NCBI GenBank assembly: GCA_002421565.1 | Contig: DIKC01000052.1 | Location: 466-28,756 of the forward strand | DNA length: 28,291 nt | Reading direction: 5' to 3' | From: Desulfobulbaceae bacterium UBA5628 | GTDB taxonomy: Bacteria > Desulfobacterota > Desulfobulbia > Desulfobulbales > Desulfurivibrionaceae | Part shown: in pieces, positions 8,687 to 15,196 of the stretch | How positions within the stretch are numbered: position 1 is the first letter of the stretch | Layout: each line of letters begins with the position of its first letter | Notes under the pieces: generated by a model | What the model was told of the DNA's origin: nothing | The model's database searches: none | The model's input: the letters and a program-made list of their open reading frames with translations, nothing else | Made by a program: the position numbers and the translations under genes

Positions 8687-10552
8687 TTAGGCCACCAGAC
8701 GGGAGAGGATTTGGTAGGTGCGGTTGACCATGTTGCGCGGTTCGACCATCAGCCCGGCCTGGATCATGGCGTTGTCGAGGATCAGCTCGACCACGGTGCG
8801 GGCCAGGGGTTCGTCCTTGGCCCGCAGGGCGTCGAGCCCCGTGAGCAGGGGATGGCCGGGGTTGATCTCCAGGTTCTTGCCCCCGAAGGAAGGCATTGCC
8901 TGGCCCGAGGCCCGCATCACCCGTTCCATACCGGCGCTCAGGAAGCCGTCGGGGTTGACGATCATTGCCGGGCTGTCGGTGAGCCGGGTCGAGCTTTTCA
9001 CCTCCTTGACCTTGTCGCCCAGCACCTCCTTCATCCAGGCGGCCAGGCCGGTATCGGCCGCTTTTTCTTCCGGTTTTTCGGTTTCGCCGGACGCGGCGGG
9101 CAGTTCCAGGTCGCCCCGGTCGGCGGAAACCAGCTTGTGCTCCTTGAAGGCGCCGATGTGGCTGAAGGCGAAATCATCAATCGGGTCAAAGGTGTAGATC
9201 ACTTCCAGGTCGCGGCGGCGGAAGGCCTCGACGTAGGGGCCGGCCTCGATCGCCTCCCGGTTGGGGCCGTTGATGTAATAGATTTCCTTCTGGCCCTCGG
9301 GCATCCGGGCGACATAATCGGCCAGGGAGGTGAGCTTGCCCGGCTCGCTCTTGGAGGACTCGAAGCGGAGCAGACCGGCAATCTCCTCCCGGTAGTTGAA
9401 ATCGGCGATCGCCCCTTCCTTGAGGAACATCCCGAAGGTGGTCCAGAATTTTTCATATTTTTCCGGTTCGCTGCCGGCCAGTTCGGCCAGGAATTTGAGC
9501 AGCCGCTTGCTCACCACCTTGTTGATCTTGGCGACCAGGGCGTTGTCCTGCAGGGCCTGGCGGGAGATGTTCAGGGGCAGGTCTTCGCTGTCGATTACTC
9601 CTTTGAGGAAGCGGAGCCATTCCGGGAGGATGGTCTTGCTGTGCTGTTCGATCAGCACCCGCCGGCAGTAGAGGCTGACCCCCGGTTCCTGGCGGCCGAA
9701 GCCGAAGCTTTCCATGTTTTCCTGAGGGATGAAGAGCAGGGCCTTGATCGCCAGGGGGGCGTCGGCGCTGAAATGAAGATGGGTCAGGGGCTGGTCAAAG
9801 GCATTGGCGATGAATTTGTAGAACTCGTCGTACTCCTCGGCTTTGATTTCGCTCTTGCCGCGGGTCCAGAGGGCCTGGACGGTGTTGATCGTCTCGTCCT
9901 CGAGCTTGATCGGGAAGGGCACGAAACTGGAGTAACGGCGGATGATCCGCTTGATTTGTTCCTCGTCGGCGTATTCGTGGGCGTCTTCTTTTAATTCGAG
10001 GATAATTTTAGTGCCCCGCCGGATGCCGGGGCAGGCGGCGATGGTGTAGCTGCCGGCCCCGTCGGAGACCCATTCGTGGCCGCCTTCCTCCGGCCGGAAG
10101 GAGCGGGACTGGACCCGAACCGTCTTGGCGACCATGAAGGCGGCGTAGAAGCCCACCCCGAACTGGCCGATCAGGTTCAAGTCCTTGCGCTCGGTCTCGG
10201 CCAGGTTGGCGAGAAAGGTGCGGGAGCCGGAGTGGGCGATGGTCCCGAGGTTGGCCTCCAGTTCGCCCCGGTCCATGCCGATGCCGGTGTCGGTGATGGT
10301 CAGGGTGTGCCGGTCGGGATCAACGCTCAGGTTGATTTCCAGGGGCAGGTGGTGGTCGAAGATTTCCTCCTCGCTGGCCAGCAGTTGCTGGTGGCGGAAT
10401 TTTTCCAAAGCATCGGCGGCGTTGGAAAGCAGCTCGCGTAAAAAAATCTCCCGCTCGGTGTAGAGCGAGTGGATGACAATATCGAGCATCTTCTTGACTT
10501 CGGCCTGAAACTCCTTGGTCTCAGTGGCCGGGGCGGTTTGGTCGGTACTCAT
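8687..10552 (-). CDS. htpG: Hsp90-family chaperone HtpG
   Basis: A 621-residue cytosolic ATP-dependent chaperone of normal length. It shows the GHKL ATPase motifs: REIFLRELLSNAADALEKF (N box), TDTGIGMDRGEL (G1) and IGQFGVGFYAAFMV (G2), followed by the middle domain and the C-terminal dimer region. The open frame continues over 100 codons upstream, but that part is not chaperone-like. The ATG at 10550-10552, preceded by GGAGGAAG and giving MSTDQTAPATETKEFQAEV, is the start. A sigma-70-type promoter lies about 35-60 bases upstream. No CIRCE element is visible. Confidence 0.97.
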   Translation of the reverse strand: MSTDQTAPATETKEFQAEVKKMLDIVIHSLYTEREIFLRELLSNAADALEKFRHQQLLASEEEIFDHHLPLEINLSVDPDRHTLTITDTGIGMDRGELEANLGTIAHSGSRTFLANLAETERKDLNLIGQFGVGFYAAFMVAKTVRVQSRSFRPEEGGHEWVSDGAGSYTIAACPGIRRGTKIILELKEDAHEYADEEQIKRIIRRYSSFVPFPIKLEDETINTVQALWTRGKSEIKAEEYDEFYKFIANAFDQPLTHLHFSADAPLAIKALLFIPQENMESFGFGRQEPGVSLYCRRVLIEQHSKTILPEWLRFLKGVIDSEDLPLNISRQALQDNALVAKINKVVSKRLLKFLAELAGSEPEKYEKFWTTFGMFLKEGAIADFNYREEIAGLLRFESSKSEPGKLTSLADYVARMPEGQKEIYYINGPNREAIEAGPYVEAFRRRDLEVIYTFDPIDDFAFSHIGAFKEHKLVSADRGDLELPAASGETEKPEEKAADTGLAAWMKEVLGDKVKEVKSSTRLTDSPAMIVNPDGFLSAGMERVMRASGQAMPSFGGKNLEINPGHPLLTGLDALRAKDEPLARTVVELILDNAMIQAGLMVEPRNMVNRTYQILSRLVA

Positions 10553-10586
10553 GGGTTCTTCCTCCGTGGTTTGATTTTGGGGCCAG

Positions 10587-10614
10587 AAAATAATCACTGC
10601 CGGAGGAGTGTCAA
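10587..10614 (-). promoter_or_regulatory. htpG: Candidate promoter of htpG
   Basis: On the minus strand TTGACA (10609-10614) is followed after 16 bases by TATTTT (10587-10592). It lies just upstream of the htpG ribosome site. Confidence 0.45.
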
Positions 10615-10700
10615 GGCTTGTCGCCCAAAGGTAGATTCCTTGCCGGCGACAAATTTTTTTCCGCGGGTTTTTATGCTTACAGCCGTAAGCTTTTATGCCT

Positions 10701-10729
10701 AAAAAACGGCTTGTGCAAGGACGAGCCGT
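10701..10729 (-). terminator. Terminator-like hairpin with T6 tail
   Basis: The stem is ACGGCTTGT (10706-10714) with ACGAGCCGT (10721-10729), nine pairs including one G-T, around a six-base loop. On the minus strand it is followed directly by six T (10701-10706). T-rich sequence also follows on the plus strand, so it could stop transcription both ways. No annotated minus-strand gene ends here. Confidence 0.5.
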
Positions 10730-10773
10730 AAGTTTTTTGCCAGGGGGTGACGGCCTGAGGGAGGCAGTGGCAG
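10701..10773 (-). ncRNA. Possible small RNA ending at the orphan terminator
   Basis: An orphan intrinsic terminator on the minus strand is preceded by a plausible promoter: AAGACA (10803-10808), 17 bases, TATTAT (10780-10785) with an extended TG. The predicted transcript would be about 73 bases and includes a GGCCTG/CAGGCC hairpin. There is no family match I recognise. The call rests only on promoter-terminator spacing. Confidence 0.2.
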
Positions 10774-10821
10774 GCCAGGATAATATCATGTTTTTAGCAG
10801 GTTGTCTTGTTTGCCCTGGCT

Positions 10822-10837
10822 TGGCACGGATTTGGCT
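10822..10837 (+). promoter_or_regulatory. Sigma-54-type promoter ahead of the first double-PilZ gene
   Basis: TGGCACGGATTTGGCT has GG and GC ten bases apart, the -24/-12 spacing of sigma-54 promoters, with the exact TGGCAC upstream element. The predicted start near 10847 leaves about 40 bases of leader and a GGAGG before the ATG. A nearly identical element precedes the second copy, and a sigma-54 activator is encoded downstream. Confidence 0.65.
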
Positions 10838-10887
10838 ATAAGTAAAAGACAGGGATAGACTGGACAAGAACCAGAAGGAGGTCGGTT

Positions 10888-11969
10888 ATGCGTAAGACAC
10901 CTTTGCTGACAGCCCCGCCGGCTATTGTCGAGGAAATGCACCGGCTTTGGCAGGAAGGATCCGACCTCCTTTTCTGGCGGCCAGGAGCATCCTCGAAAAT
11001 TCTCCGTTTTTGGAAATTGCGCGGTGATCAGGAGCCGTTGCGGCTGATTGCCGAAAAACAAACCCCGTTCATGGCGGGAGGCAAGGGCGGCTGGATATTT
11101 TATCAGGTTGCGGAACAAGGGCGGGCCTTTGAAGGGGTGATCCTGGAAGAGTCCCCTGAACATCTGACTCTGGCGGTTCCTTCGGTGGTTTTCGCTGTCT
11201 GGTATCGGAAAAGCCCGCGGGTGGCTTGTCCCGCTTCCGCTTCGGTGGTGTTTGTCCCGGCTCGGAGCAGGCATCTGCTACCCGGATATCCGCTTGATAT
11301 TTCCTTGGGAGGCGCCAGGTTGATGGTGGTATTTCCCGCTTCCGTCCGCAAGGGCGACCTGATCGGTCCCGTTTCCTTTTCGTTGCCGCTGACGGTTTAT
11401 CCCGGCGGGATTGTTTCTTTTACCGTGGCCGAGGCGACGGTGGTTTGGAGCAAGGATAAAAAGGGTGGCGGGCTGCAAATCGGCATTTCCTTTCGGACCG
11501 AGGCGGAGGAGGCGGCCAAAATCGCGGCCTATGTGCAGGCCATGAACGCGGCGAAAACGGCTGAGGGGGCTCTTGCGAAAGAGCGCCGCCGCCATGAGAA
11601 CGGTTGGCCCCGGTCGCCCCTTCCAATTTGCTTTTCATGCTGCCCGGCGGCAGTAGGGTGATCAAGGCCACGGTGGTCGATATTTCTCCGGCCGGAGCCA
11701 AACTGACGGGACATTTTTCAACCCGCGTAGAGCCGGGCCTGACGCTCGGGCCGTTGACCTTTGCGCTCTACCGCCGTTTTGCCCCCAAAGAGGTCACCGA
11801 TATCATCGTTCCGGAGGCGAACGTGGTCTGGGCGGAGGCCGGGGCATCGGAGGTGGAACGGTTCGGGGTGCGGTTCGATCCGGAGTTCGCCGCGGCGGAC
11901 AAGTTGACGGATTATCTTAGTTCCCGCCGCCTTGAGGTGCAGGCGGAGCAAGGCAAGGGGAAGGCATGA
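10888..11969 (+). CDS. Double-PilZ protein, copy A (frameshifted)
   Basis: In one frame (10888 on) the protein has an N-terminal domain of about 100 residues, perhaps YcgR-N-like. A PilZ domain follows with R107-x3-R111 (YRKSPRVAC) and D137-x-S139-x2-G142 (LDISLGGA), the c-di-GMP-binding signature. Near 11599-11600 the frame changes. The next frame, through TTGGCCCCGGTC, gives a second PilZ domain with VDISPAGAKL, ending at 11969. The intact match is copy B, which reads ERRRSERLAPVAPS where this copy reads ERRRHE then shifts. The first frame runs on to 11661 as unrelated residues. As read, it makes an N-PilZ protein and, if a TTG at 11604 is used, a separate second PilZ. It is about 65% identical by eye to copy B at its N-terminus. 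Confidence 0.75.
11599..11600 (+). other. Frameshift position in double-PilZ copy A
   Basis: The sequence CATGAGAACGGTTGG would restore the frame with one more base, for example a third A (E-K-R-L-A-P). The paralogue has GAGCGG here. The net change is -1. Confidence 0.6.
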
Positions 11970-11998
11970 GCAACGGCGCCAAGGGAGTGTCAAGATGA
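11966..11998 (+). pseudogene. Remnant of the third PilZ gene's start (duplication edge)
   Basis: An ATG overlapping the stop of copy A reads MSNGAKGVSR and stops. The intact downstream gene at 14442 begins MSNGDRGGG in the same overlapping position. Nucleotide similarity fades near 11987, marking the right edge of the duplicated block. Confidence 0.6.
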
Positions 11999-12409
11999 GC
12001 GATCTCTTGGCCTGCCCGTCAGTTCCGCCATTTTGGTTTCCATAGCCTCCAATCGTTTTTCCGTGGCCGCCAGCTGGTCGAAATAGTGGATGTCGTGTGC
12101 TAGGGCATGGAAGACGAGGGGGTTGCCGCTTCTTAAAACGCGTCTGGCGCCCTCCAGCAGTTCAGCGATGGCCGGATCTTCGTCAATGGCCGTGGCGGTA
12201 GTTAAGTCCATCTCGCCTTCGCCTGCCAGTAACCAGTCCAAATTCACGCCAAAGAATTTTTTTAGAGATATAAGCAGCTCTCCTCCAGGGGTTTTTTCGT
12301 TTTTTTCGATGCAGGATATATGGCCTTGGGATGTGCCCACGGCGCTGGCAAGCTCCTTTTGCGACAACCCTTTTCTTTTTCGTAGCAGCTTCAGACGTTC
12401 ACCGACCAT
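11990..12409 (-). CDS. XRE-family HTH repressor, phage cI-like
   Basis: A 139-residue protein from MVGERLKLLRKRKGLS. Residues about 1-65 are a classic Cro/C1 helix-turn-helix (QKELASAVGTSQGHISCIEK) followed by SLKKFFGVNLDWLLAGEGEM, typical of phage-type repressors. The C-terminal 70 residues are helical and end in a probable coiled coil (TEKRLEAMETKMAELTG). No LexA-like peptidase is present. The open frame extends 22 codons upstream across the operator palindrome, so the internal ATG at 12407-12409 is preferred even though its ribosome site is weak. It is divergent from a Ner-like gene, the arrangement of a lysogeny switch. Its stop lies where the PilZ duplication ends. Confidence 0.8.
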   Translation of the reverse strand: MVGERLKLLRKRKGLSQKELASAVGTSQGHISCIEKNEKTPGGELLISLKKFFGVNLDWLLAGEGEMDLTTATAIDEDPAIAELLEGARRVLRSGNPLVFHALAHDIHYFDQLAATEKRLEAMETKMAELTGRPRDRSS

Positions 12410-12434
12410 ATATATTCCAAAAGATGTTTTTTTG

Positions 12435-12464
12435 TTGACCGTTAAATCTCTATAGAGATATGAT
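12435..12464 (+). promoter_or_regulatory. Promoter of the Ner-like gene with palindromic operator in its spacer
   Basis: TTGACC (12435-12440), 18 bases, TATGAT (12459-12464). A perfect 14-base palindrome, ATCTCTATAGAGAT (12446-12459), fills the spacer and touches the -10 element, where a repressor would block the promoter. It sits between the divergent XRE and Ner-like genes. Confidence 0.7.
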
Positions 12465-12490
12465 GGGGCTATCAATTTGAAGCGTCACAT

Positions 12491-12503
12491 TTTGACAGTC
12501 AAA
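12491..12503. promoter_or_regulatory. Second inverted repeat in the Ner leader
   Basis: TTTGACAGTCAAA is a perfect inverted repeat around a single base, in the leader ahead of the Ner-like start. It may be a second operator. Confidence 0.35.
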
Positions 12504-12521
12504 AAAAGAGAGGTTGTACGC

Positions 12522-12803
12522 ATGAAAAAAAACATGCCCATCGGCGACTGGCATCCGGCGGACGTCAAGGCCGCTCTTGAAAAACGAGGTTACAGCTTTG
12601 CCCGTATAGCCCGGGAGCAAGGTTATCGCTACAATTCTCCCAGTGCGGTGTTGCGGCGTCCCTGGGCTCCGGTTGAAGAAATCGTGGCCAAGATCATCGG
12701 TGTGAAGCCGGAAGTTATCTGGCCGACCCGCTACACCGCCAACCGGATTGTTCGAGGGCCGCAACACCGCCAGCCAAAATCGCAATCTAGAATTAGAACA
12801 TAG
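12522..12803 (+). CDS. Ner/Nlp-like DNA-binding protein (Mu Ner family)
   Basis: A 93-residue protein starting MKKNMPIGDWHPADVKAALE. The segment SFARIAREQGYRYNSPSAVLRRPWAPVEEIVAKIIG, then KPEVIWPTRY, follows the Ner/Nlp (SfsB) family closely. Ner of phage Mu is a Cro-like regulator of early transcription. The frame is open 15 codons further upstream, but the ATG at 12522 follows an AGAGAGG ribosome site and starts the conserved part. The last 25 residues are basic and not conserved-looking. No transposase, MuB or other phage genes follow, so the pair is an isolated switch. Confidence 0.8.
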   Translation: MKKNMPIGDWHPADVKAALEKRGYSFARIAREQGYRYNSPSAVLRRPWAPVEEIVAKIIGVKPEVIWPTRYTANRIVRGPQHRQPKSQSRIRT

Positions 12804-13019
12804 CAGGCCAAGGACGGAGGCGCAATCTCCTTTGTCGGGTTATTGCCCGTTGATGTAGTGTAGGCGGAGCGGAAGATTTCTTGCTTCCGGAAAAAATTTT
12901 TCCAATTGACTCATTCGTTACAACCATAGCGGTCTGGCACCGTAAACCCTCTTGATGGCTTTTGCGTTTGCAAAAAAAATTGTCGGTAGCGGCAGTAGCC
13001 GCAACGCAGGTCAATAATA

Positions 13020-13040
13020 CTGACAACCTCATGCTGTCAG
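13020..13040. promoter_or_regulatory. Inverted repeat upstream of the sigma-54-like promoter
   Basis: CTGACA and TGTCAG are perfect inverted arms around nine bases, centred about 60 bases upstream of the predicted start. It is a candidate activator or repressor site. The distance is short for an NtrC-type enhancer. Confidence 0.35.
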
Positions 13041-13064
13041 CCAGTTACGCTCTTTTTTGTGGTT

Positions 13065-13080
13065 TGGCATGGATTTGGCA
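13065..13080 (+). promoter_or_regulatory. Sigma-54-type promoter of the PilZ-activator operon
   Basis: TGGCATGGATTTGGCA keeps the GG-N10-GC spacing and shares TGGCA-GGATTTGGC with the element ahead of copy A. The predicted start is near 13091. The operon it precedes encodes a sigma-54 activator. Confidence 0.65.
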
Positions 13081-13164
13081 AAAGAGGAAGACTAAAGGAT
13101 AGGCGTCGGAGACAAAAAGGGGCGGTCTGTTTCGGCTGGCCAGATTGGCAGGAGGATGCGGGTA

Positions 13165-13368
13165 ATGATGAAGATCATCAAGGAGTGGCAGGCGCGTAGC
13201 GGTATGGGTCCGGAAGAATTTCAGCAGGAGATTTTCAAGTGTGCCTGCGTTTTAGGCAGTTTAGCCCTGGAGAAGCGGCAAGACGGCCGAGATACCTTGG
13301 TGTTTACGGCGCTTGACAAAGAAGGGGGCGGGACCACGGTCATGACCATCCGCCGTTTCCATGCGTAA
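13165..13368 (+). CDS. Small protein of unknown function at the head of the PilZ operon
   Basis: A 67-residue protein beginning MMKIIKEWQARSGMGPEEFQ. The frame is open from an ATG at 13156, but that ATG touches the GGAGG, so 13165 (or 13168) with normal spacing is preferred. It is a soluble mixed-charge protein with two cysteines (KCACVLGSL) and a C-terminal TVMTIRRFHA strand. I do not recognise a family. Its stop overlaps the start of the double-PilZ gene by eight bases, so the two are translationally coupled. Copy A of the PilZ gene has no such ORF ahead of it. Confidence 0.6.
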   Translation: MMKIIKEWQARSGMGPEEFQQEIFKCACVLGSLALEKRQDGRDTLVFTALDKEGGGTTVMTIRRFHA

Positions 13369-14445
13369 GGTACCGCTTTATACCGAACCGCCGGCAATCA
13401 TGGCGGAGATGCATCGGCTCTGGCAGGCAGGCACTGATTTGCTTTTCCGGCGGCCGCAGGCGACTCCCAAGTTTCTGCGCCTTCTGGAATTGCGTGGCGA
13501 CATGGAGCCGGCCCGTTTGCTGGTCGCCAAAACGACCCCGTTCATGGCCCAATGCCGGAGCGGCTGGTTCTTTTATCGAATTGACGGCGAGGGCGCGGTT
13601 TTTACGGGGAAGTGGCGGCCGAGGATCAGAACAACCTGACCCTGACCCTTCCGGCAAAGATATTCACCGTCTGGTACCGTAAAGACCAGCGGGTTGCCTG
13701 CCCTGATTCCGCCACCGTGGTTTTTGCCCCGTCCCGGTCGGGGCGGATGCTGCACGGGAAGCTGCTGGATATTTCAAGGGGCGGTGCCCGGTTGAGCGGT
13801 ATATGTCCGGCCAGGCTGCGGCGGGGGGATATGATCAGCCCCTGCTCATTCTCCCTGCCGCTTTCCTCCGGGCCGGGCCGAGTGGCGGCCTTTACGGTGG
13901 CCGAGGCAAAGGTGGCCTGGAGCGCGGCCAAGGCGGGCGGGGTGCTGGAAATGGGGATCTCCTTCCAGGCCGGGGTGGAGGAAACGGCCAAAATCGCGGC
14001 CTATGCGCAAGCACGCAATTTGGCGGCAGAGGTCGGTTCAGGGGAGCCGGAGCCGGTCGATGAGCGGCGGCGATCTGAGCGGCTGGCGCCGGTCGCCCCC
14101 TCCCGCCTGCTCTTTCTGATGCCAGGCGGCAATCGGGTGGTCATGGCCACGCCTTCGGATATTTCCTTGGCAGGGGCCGGCCTGAATGGAAATTTTTCAA
14201 GCAAGCTGGCGTCCGGCCTGGTGATCGGACCGCTGACCTTTACCCTTTACCGCCGTTTTGCGCCCAACGAGCCGGTCGATCTCACTATTCCGGAAGCGAC
14301 CGTGGTCTGGACGGCGGGCAAGGAGGCGGTCGAATCGTTCGGGGTCCGCTTTGACCCGGGTTCCAGGGCCGCTGCTGATCTGGATGACTATCTACGCTGC
14401 CGCCGGCTGGAAATGCAGGCGGAGCAACGCAGGGGGAAAGCATGA
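13361..14445 (+). CDS. Double-PilZ protein, copy B (frameshifted)
   Basis: From the ATG at 13361 the N-terminal domain reads MRKVPLYTEPPAIMAEMHRL, as in copy A. At the T5 run 13599-13603 the frame breaks. The frame open to 14445 continues GEVAAEDQNNLTLTLP, then PilZ 1 (YRKDQRVACP, LDISRGGARL) and PilZ 2 (ERRRSERLAP, SDISLAGAGL). Both PilZ domains keep the RxxxR and DxSxxG residues that bind c-di-GMP. Adding one T joins the two parts into a protein of about 360 residues. Without it, the PilZ part would need an internal start. The end overlaps the next PilZ gene (ATGA). The role is inferred to be a c-di-GMP effector or brake of the YcgR type. Confidence 0.78.
13599..13603 (+). other. Frameshift site (T5 run) in double-PilZ copy B
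   Basis: As written, the frame reads A-V-F-T-G-K-W and stops at 13639. One added T gives A-V-F-Y-G-E-V and continues into the PilZ domains, in line with the same region of copy A (AFEGVILEE). The net change is -1. Confidence 0.65.
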
Positions 14446-15173
14446 GCAACGGCGACAGGGGTGGCGGGTTGCGGCTTTGCGAGGAAATATCTTCCGATGT
14501 CATGGGTGAGCTTTGCGCCTTGATTGCCGCCCCTGATGAATCTCTTAAGGCGTATGGCCGGGATGGTCTTTCCGTTGCGGTTAAGGCGGTGGCCGTGAAA
14601 TATCTTGCCGGGCGTGAATGTCTGGTACTTCGCAAAAAGGAACCGTTTGAGAGCGGGTGCGGACCGTTGTTGATCATTTATGACTCGTCGGGGACAGGCC
14701 CGCGCGGCTTCTCGGTTTTGGTGTTGCGAGAGACGGTTCTCGAACTTGAAGTATCCCTTCCTCGCGGCATTTATCGAGTACAGCGCCGACGGCAGCCAAG
14801 GTTGCCGCTCGCTCCCGGCTCCAAAGGGACTTTTTTCCGCCGGGGCTACGGACGCCTGTTCAGCGGCATTTTGCGGGACATTGGTCTGCGCGGCGTGAAA
14901 ATATCCCGGCTGGATGGGGACGCTGGCTGGCGGCCGGGGGAGATCGTCGGCCCGCTGTTGATGAACATTTGTGGCATCAATGGCCGGGAAACGGAGAGAG
15001 TTCTGGTGCCGGAGGTAAAAATCTGTTATGTGCGAAATGAGGCGGCAATGGGCGGCATAATGGGATTGTTTTTTGGGGAAATCGACGCTGTCCGGCGTGA
15101 ACGGTTGGCCCGCTTGCTCGCCCGGCCGTTCCGGCAATCGGAGCCGTCAACCCCGTTTGGGAATGGGGAGTAG
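14442..15173 (+). CDS. PilZ-domain protein with N-terminal YcgR-like domain
   Basis: A 243-residue protein. The first 110 residues form a beta-rich domain resembling the flagellar-brake N-domain. The PilZ domain follows, with R116-x3-R120 (YRVQRRRQPR) and D146-x-G148-x2-G151 (LRDIGLRGVKI); the usual Ser is replaced by Gly, a common variant. It ends in a basic tail (VRRERLARLLARPF). The ATG overlaps the stop of copy B and the sigma-54 activator gene starts 23 bases after its stop, so it is mid-operon. It is likely a cytosolic c-di-GMP sensor; the output is unknown. The first few codons of this gene are duplicated at 11966. Confidence 0.82.
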   Translation: MSNGDRGGGLRLCEEISSDVMGELCALIAAPDESLKAYGRDGLSVAVKAVAVKYLAGRECLVLRKKEPFESGCGPLLIIYDSSGTGPRGFSVLVLRETVLELEVSLPRGIYRVQRRRQPRLPLAPGSKGTFFRRGYGRLFSGILRDIGLRGVKISRLDGDAGWRPGEIVGPLLMNICGINGRETERVLVPEVKICYVRNEAAMGGIMGLFFGEIDAVRRERLARLLARPFRQSEPSTPFGNGE

Positions 15174-15196
15174 CCCGGTCTTGGGGGGGAAAGACG

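Larger units (their letters stand above)
10553..10887. other. Intergenic region between divergent htpG and the first PilZ gene
   Basis: This 335-base gap has no convincing gene. It holds the htpG promoter, a short hairpin GCTTAC-AGCC-GTAAGC (about 10676-10691), a terminator-like hairpin at 10701-10729, a possible small RNA read leftward, and the sigma-54-like promoter of the PilZ gene. Confidence 0.6.
12804..13164. other. Intergenic region upstream of the second PilZ operon
   Basis: About 360 bases without a convincing gene. It contains several small inverted repeats: CGGAAG-N8-CTTCCG near 12890-12900, GGAAAAAATTTTTCC at 12899-12913, TTTTGC-GTTT-GCAAAA at 12960-12975 and CTGACA-N9-TGTCAG at 13020-13040. 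These are followed by the sigma-54-like promoter and an untranslated leader. Confidence 0.6.

Noticed and set aside
10553..10887. c-di-GMP (GEMM) riboswitch in the PilZ leader
   Set aside because: I looked for the conserved GEMM core upstream of both PilZ copies and did not find it; the leaders are too short after the sigma-54-like promoters.
11990..12803. A complete Mu-like prophage
   Set aside because: Only the repressor/Ner pair is present; no transposase, MuB, Gam or structural gene lies on either side.
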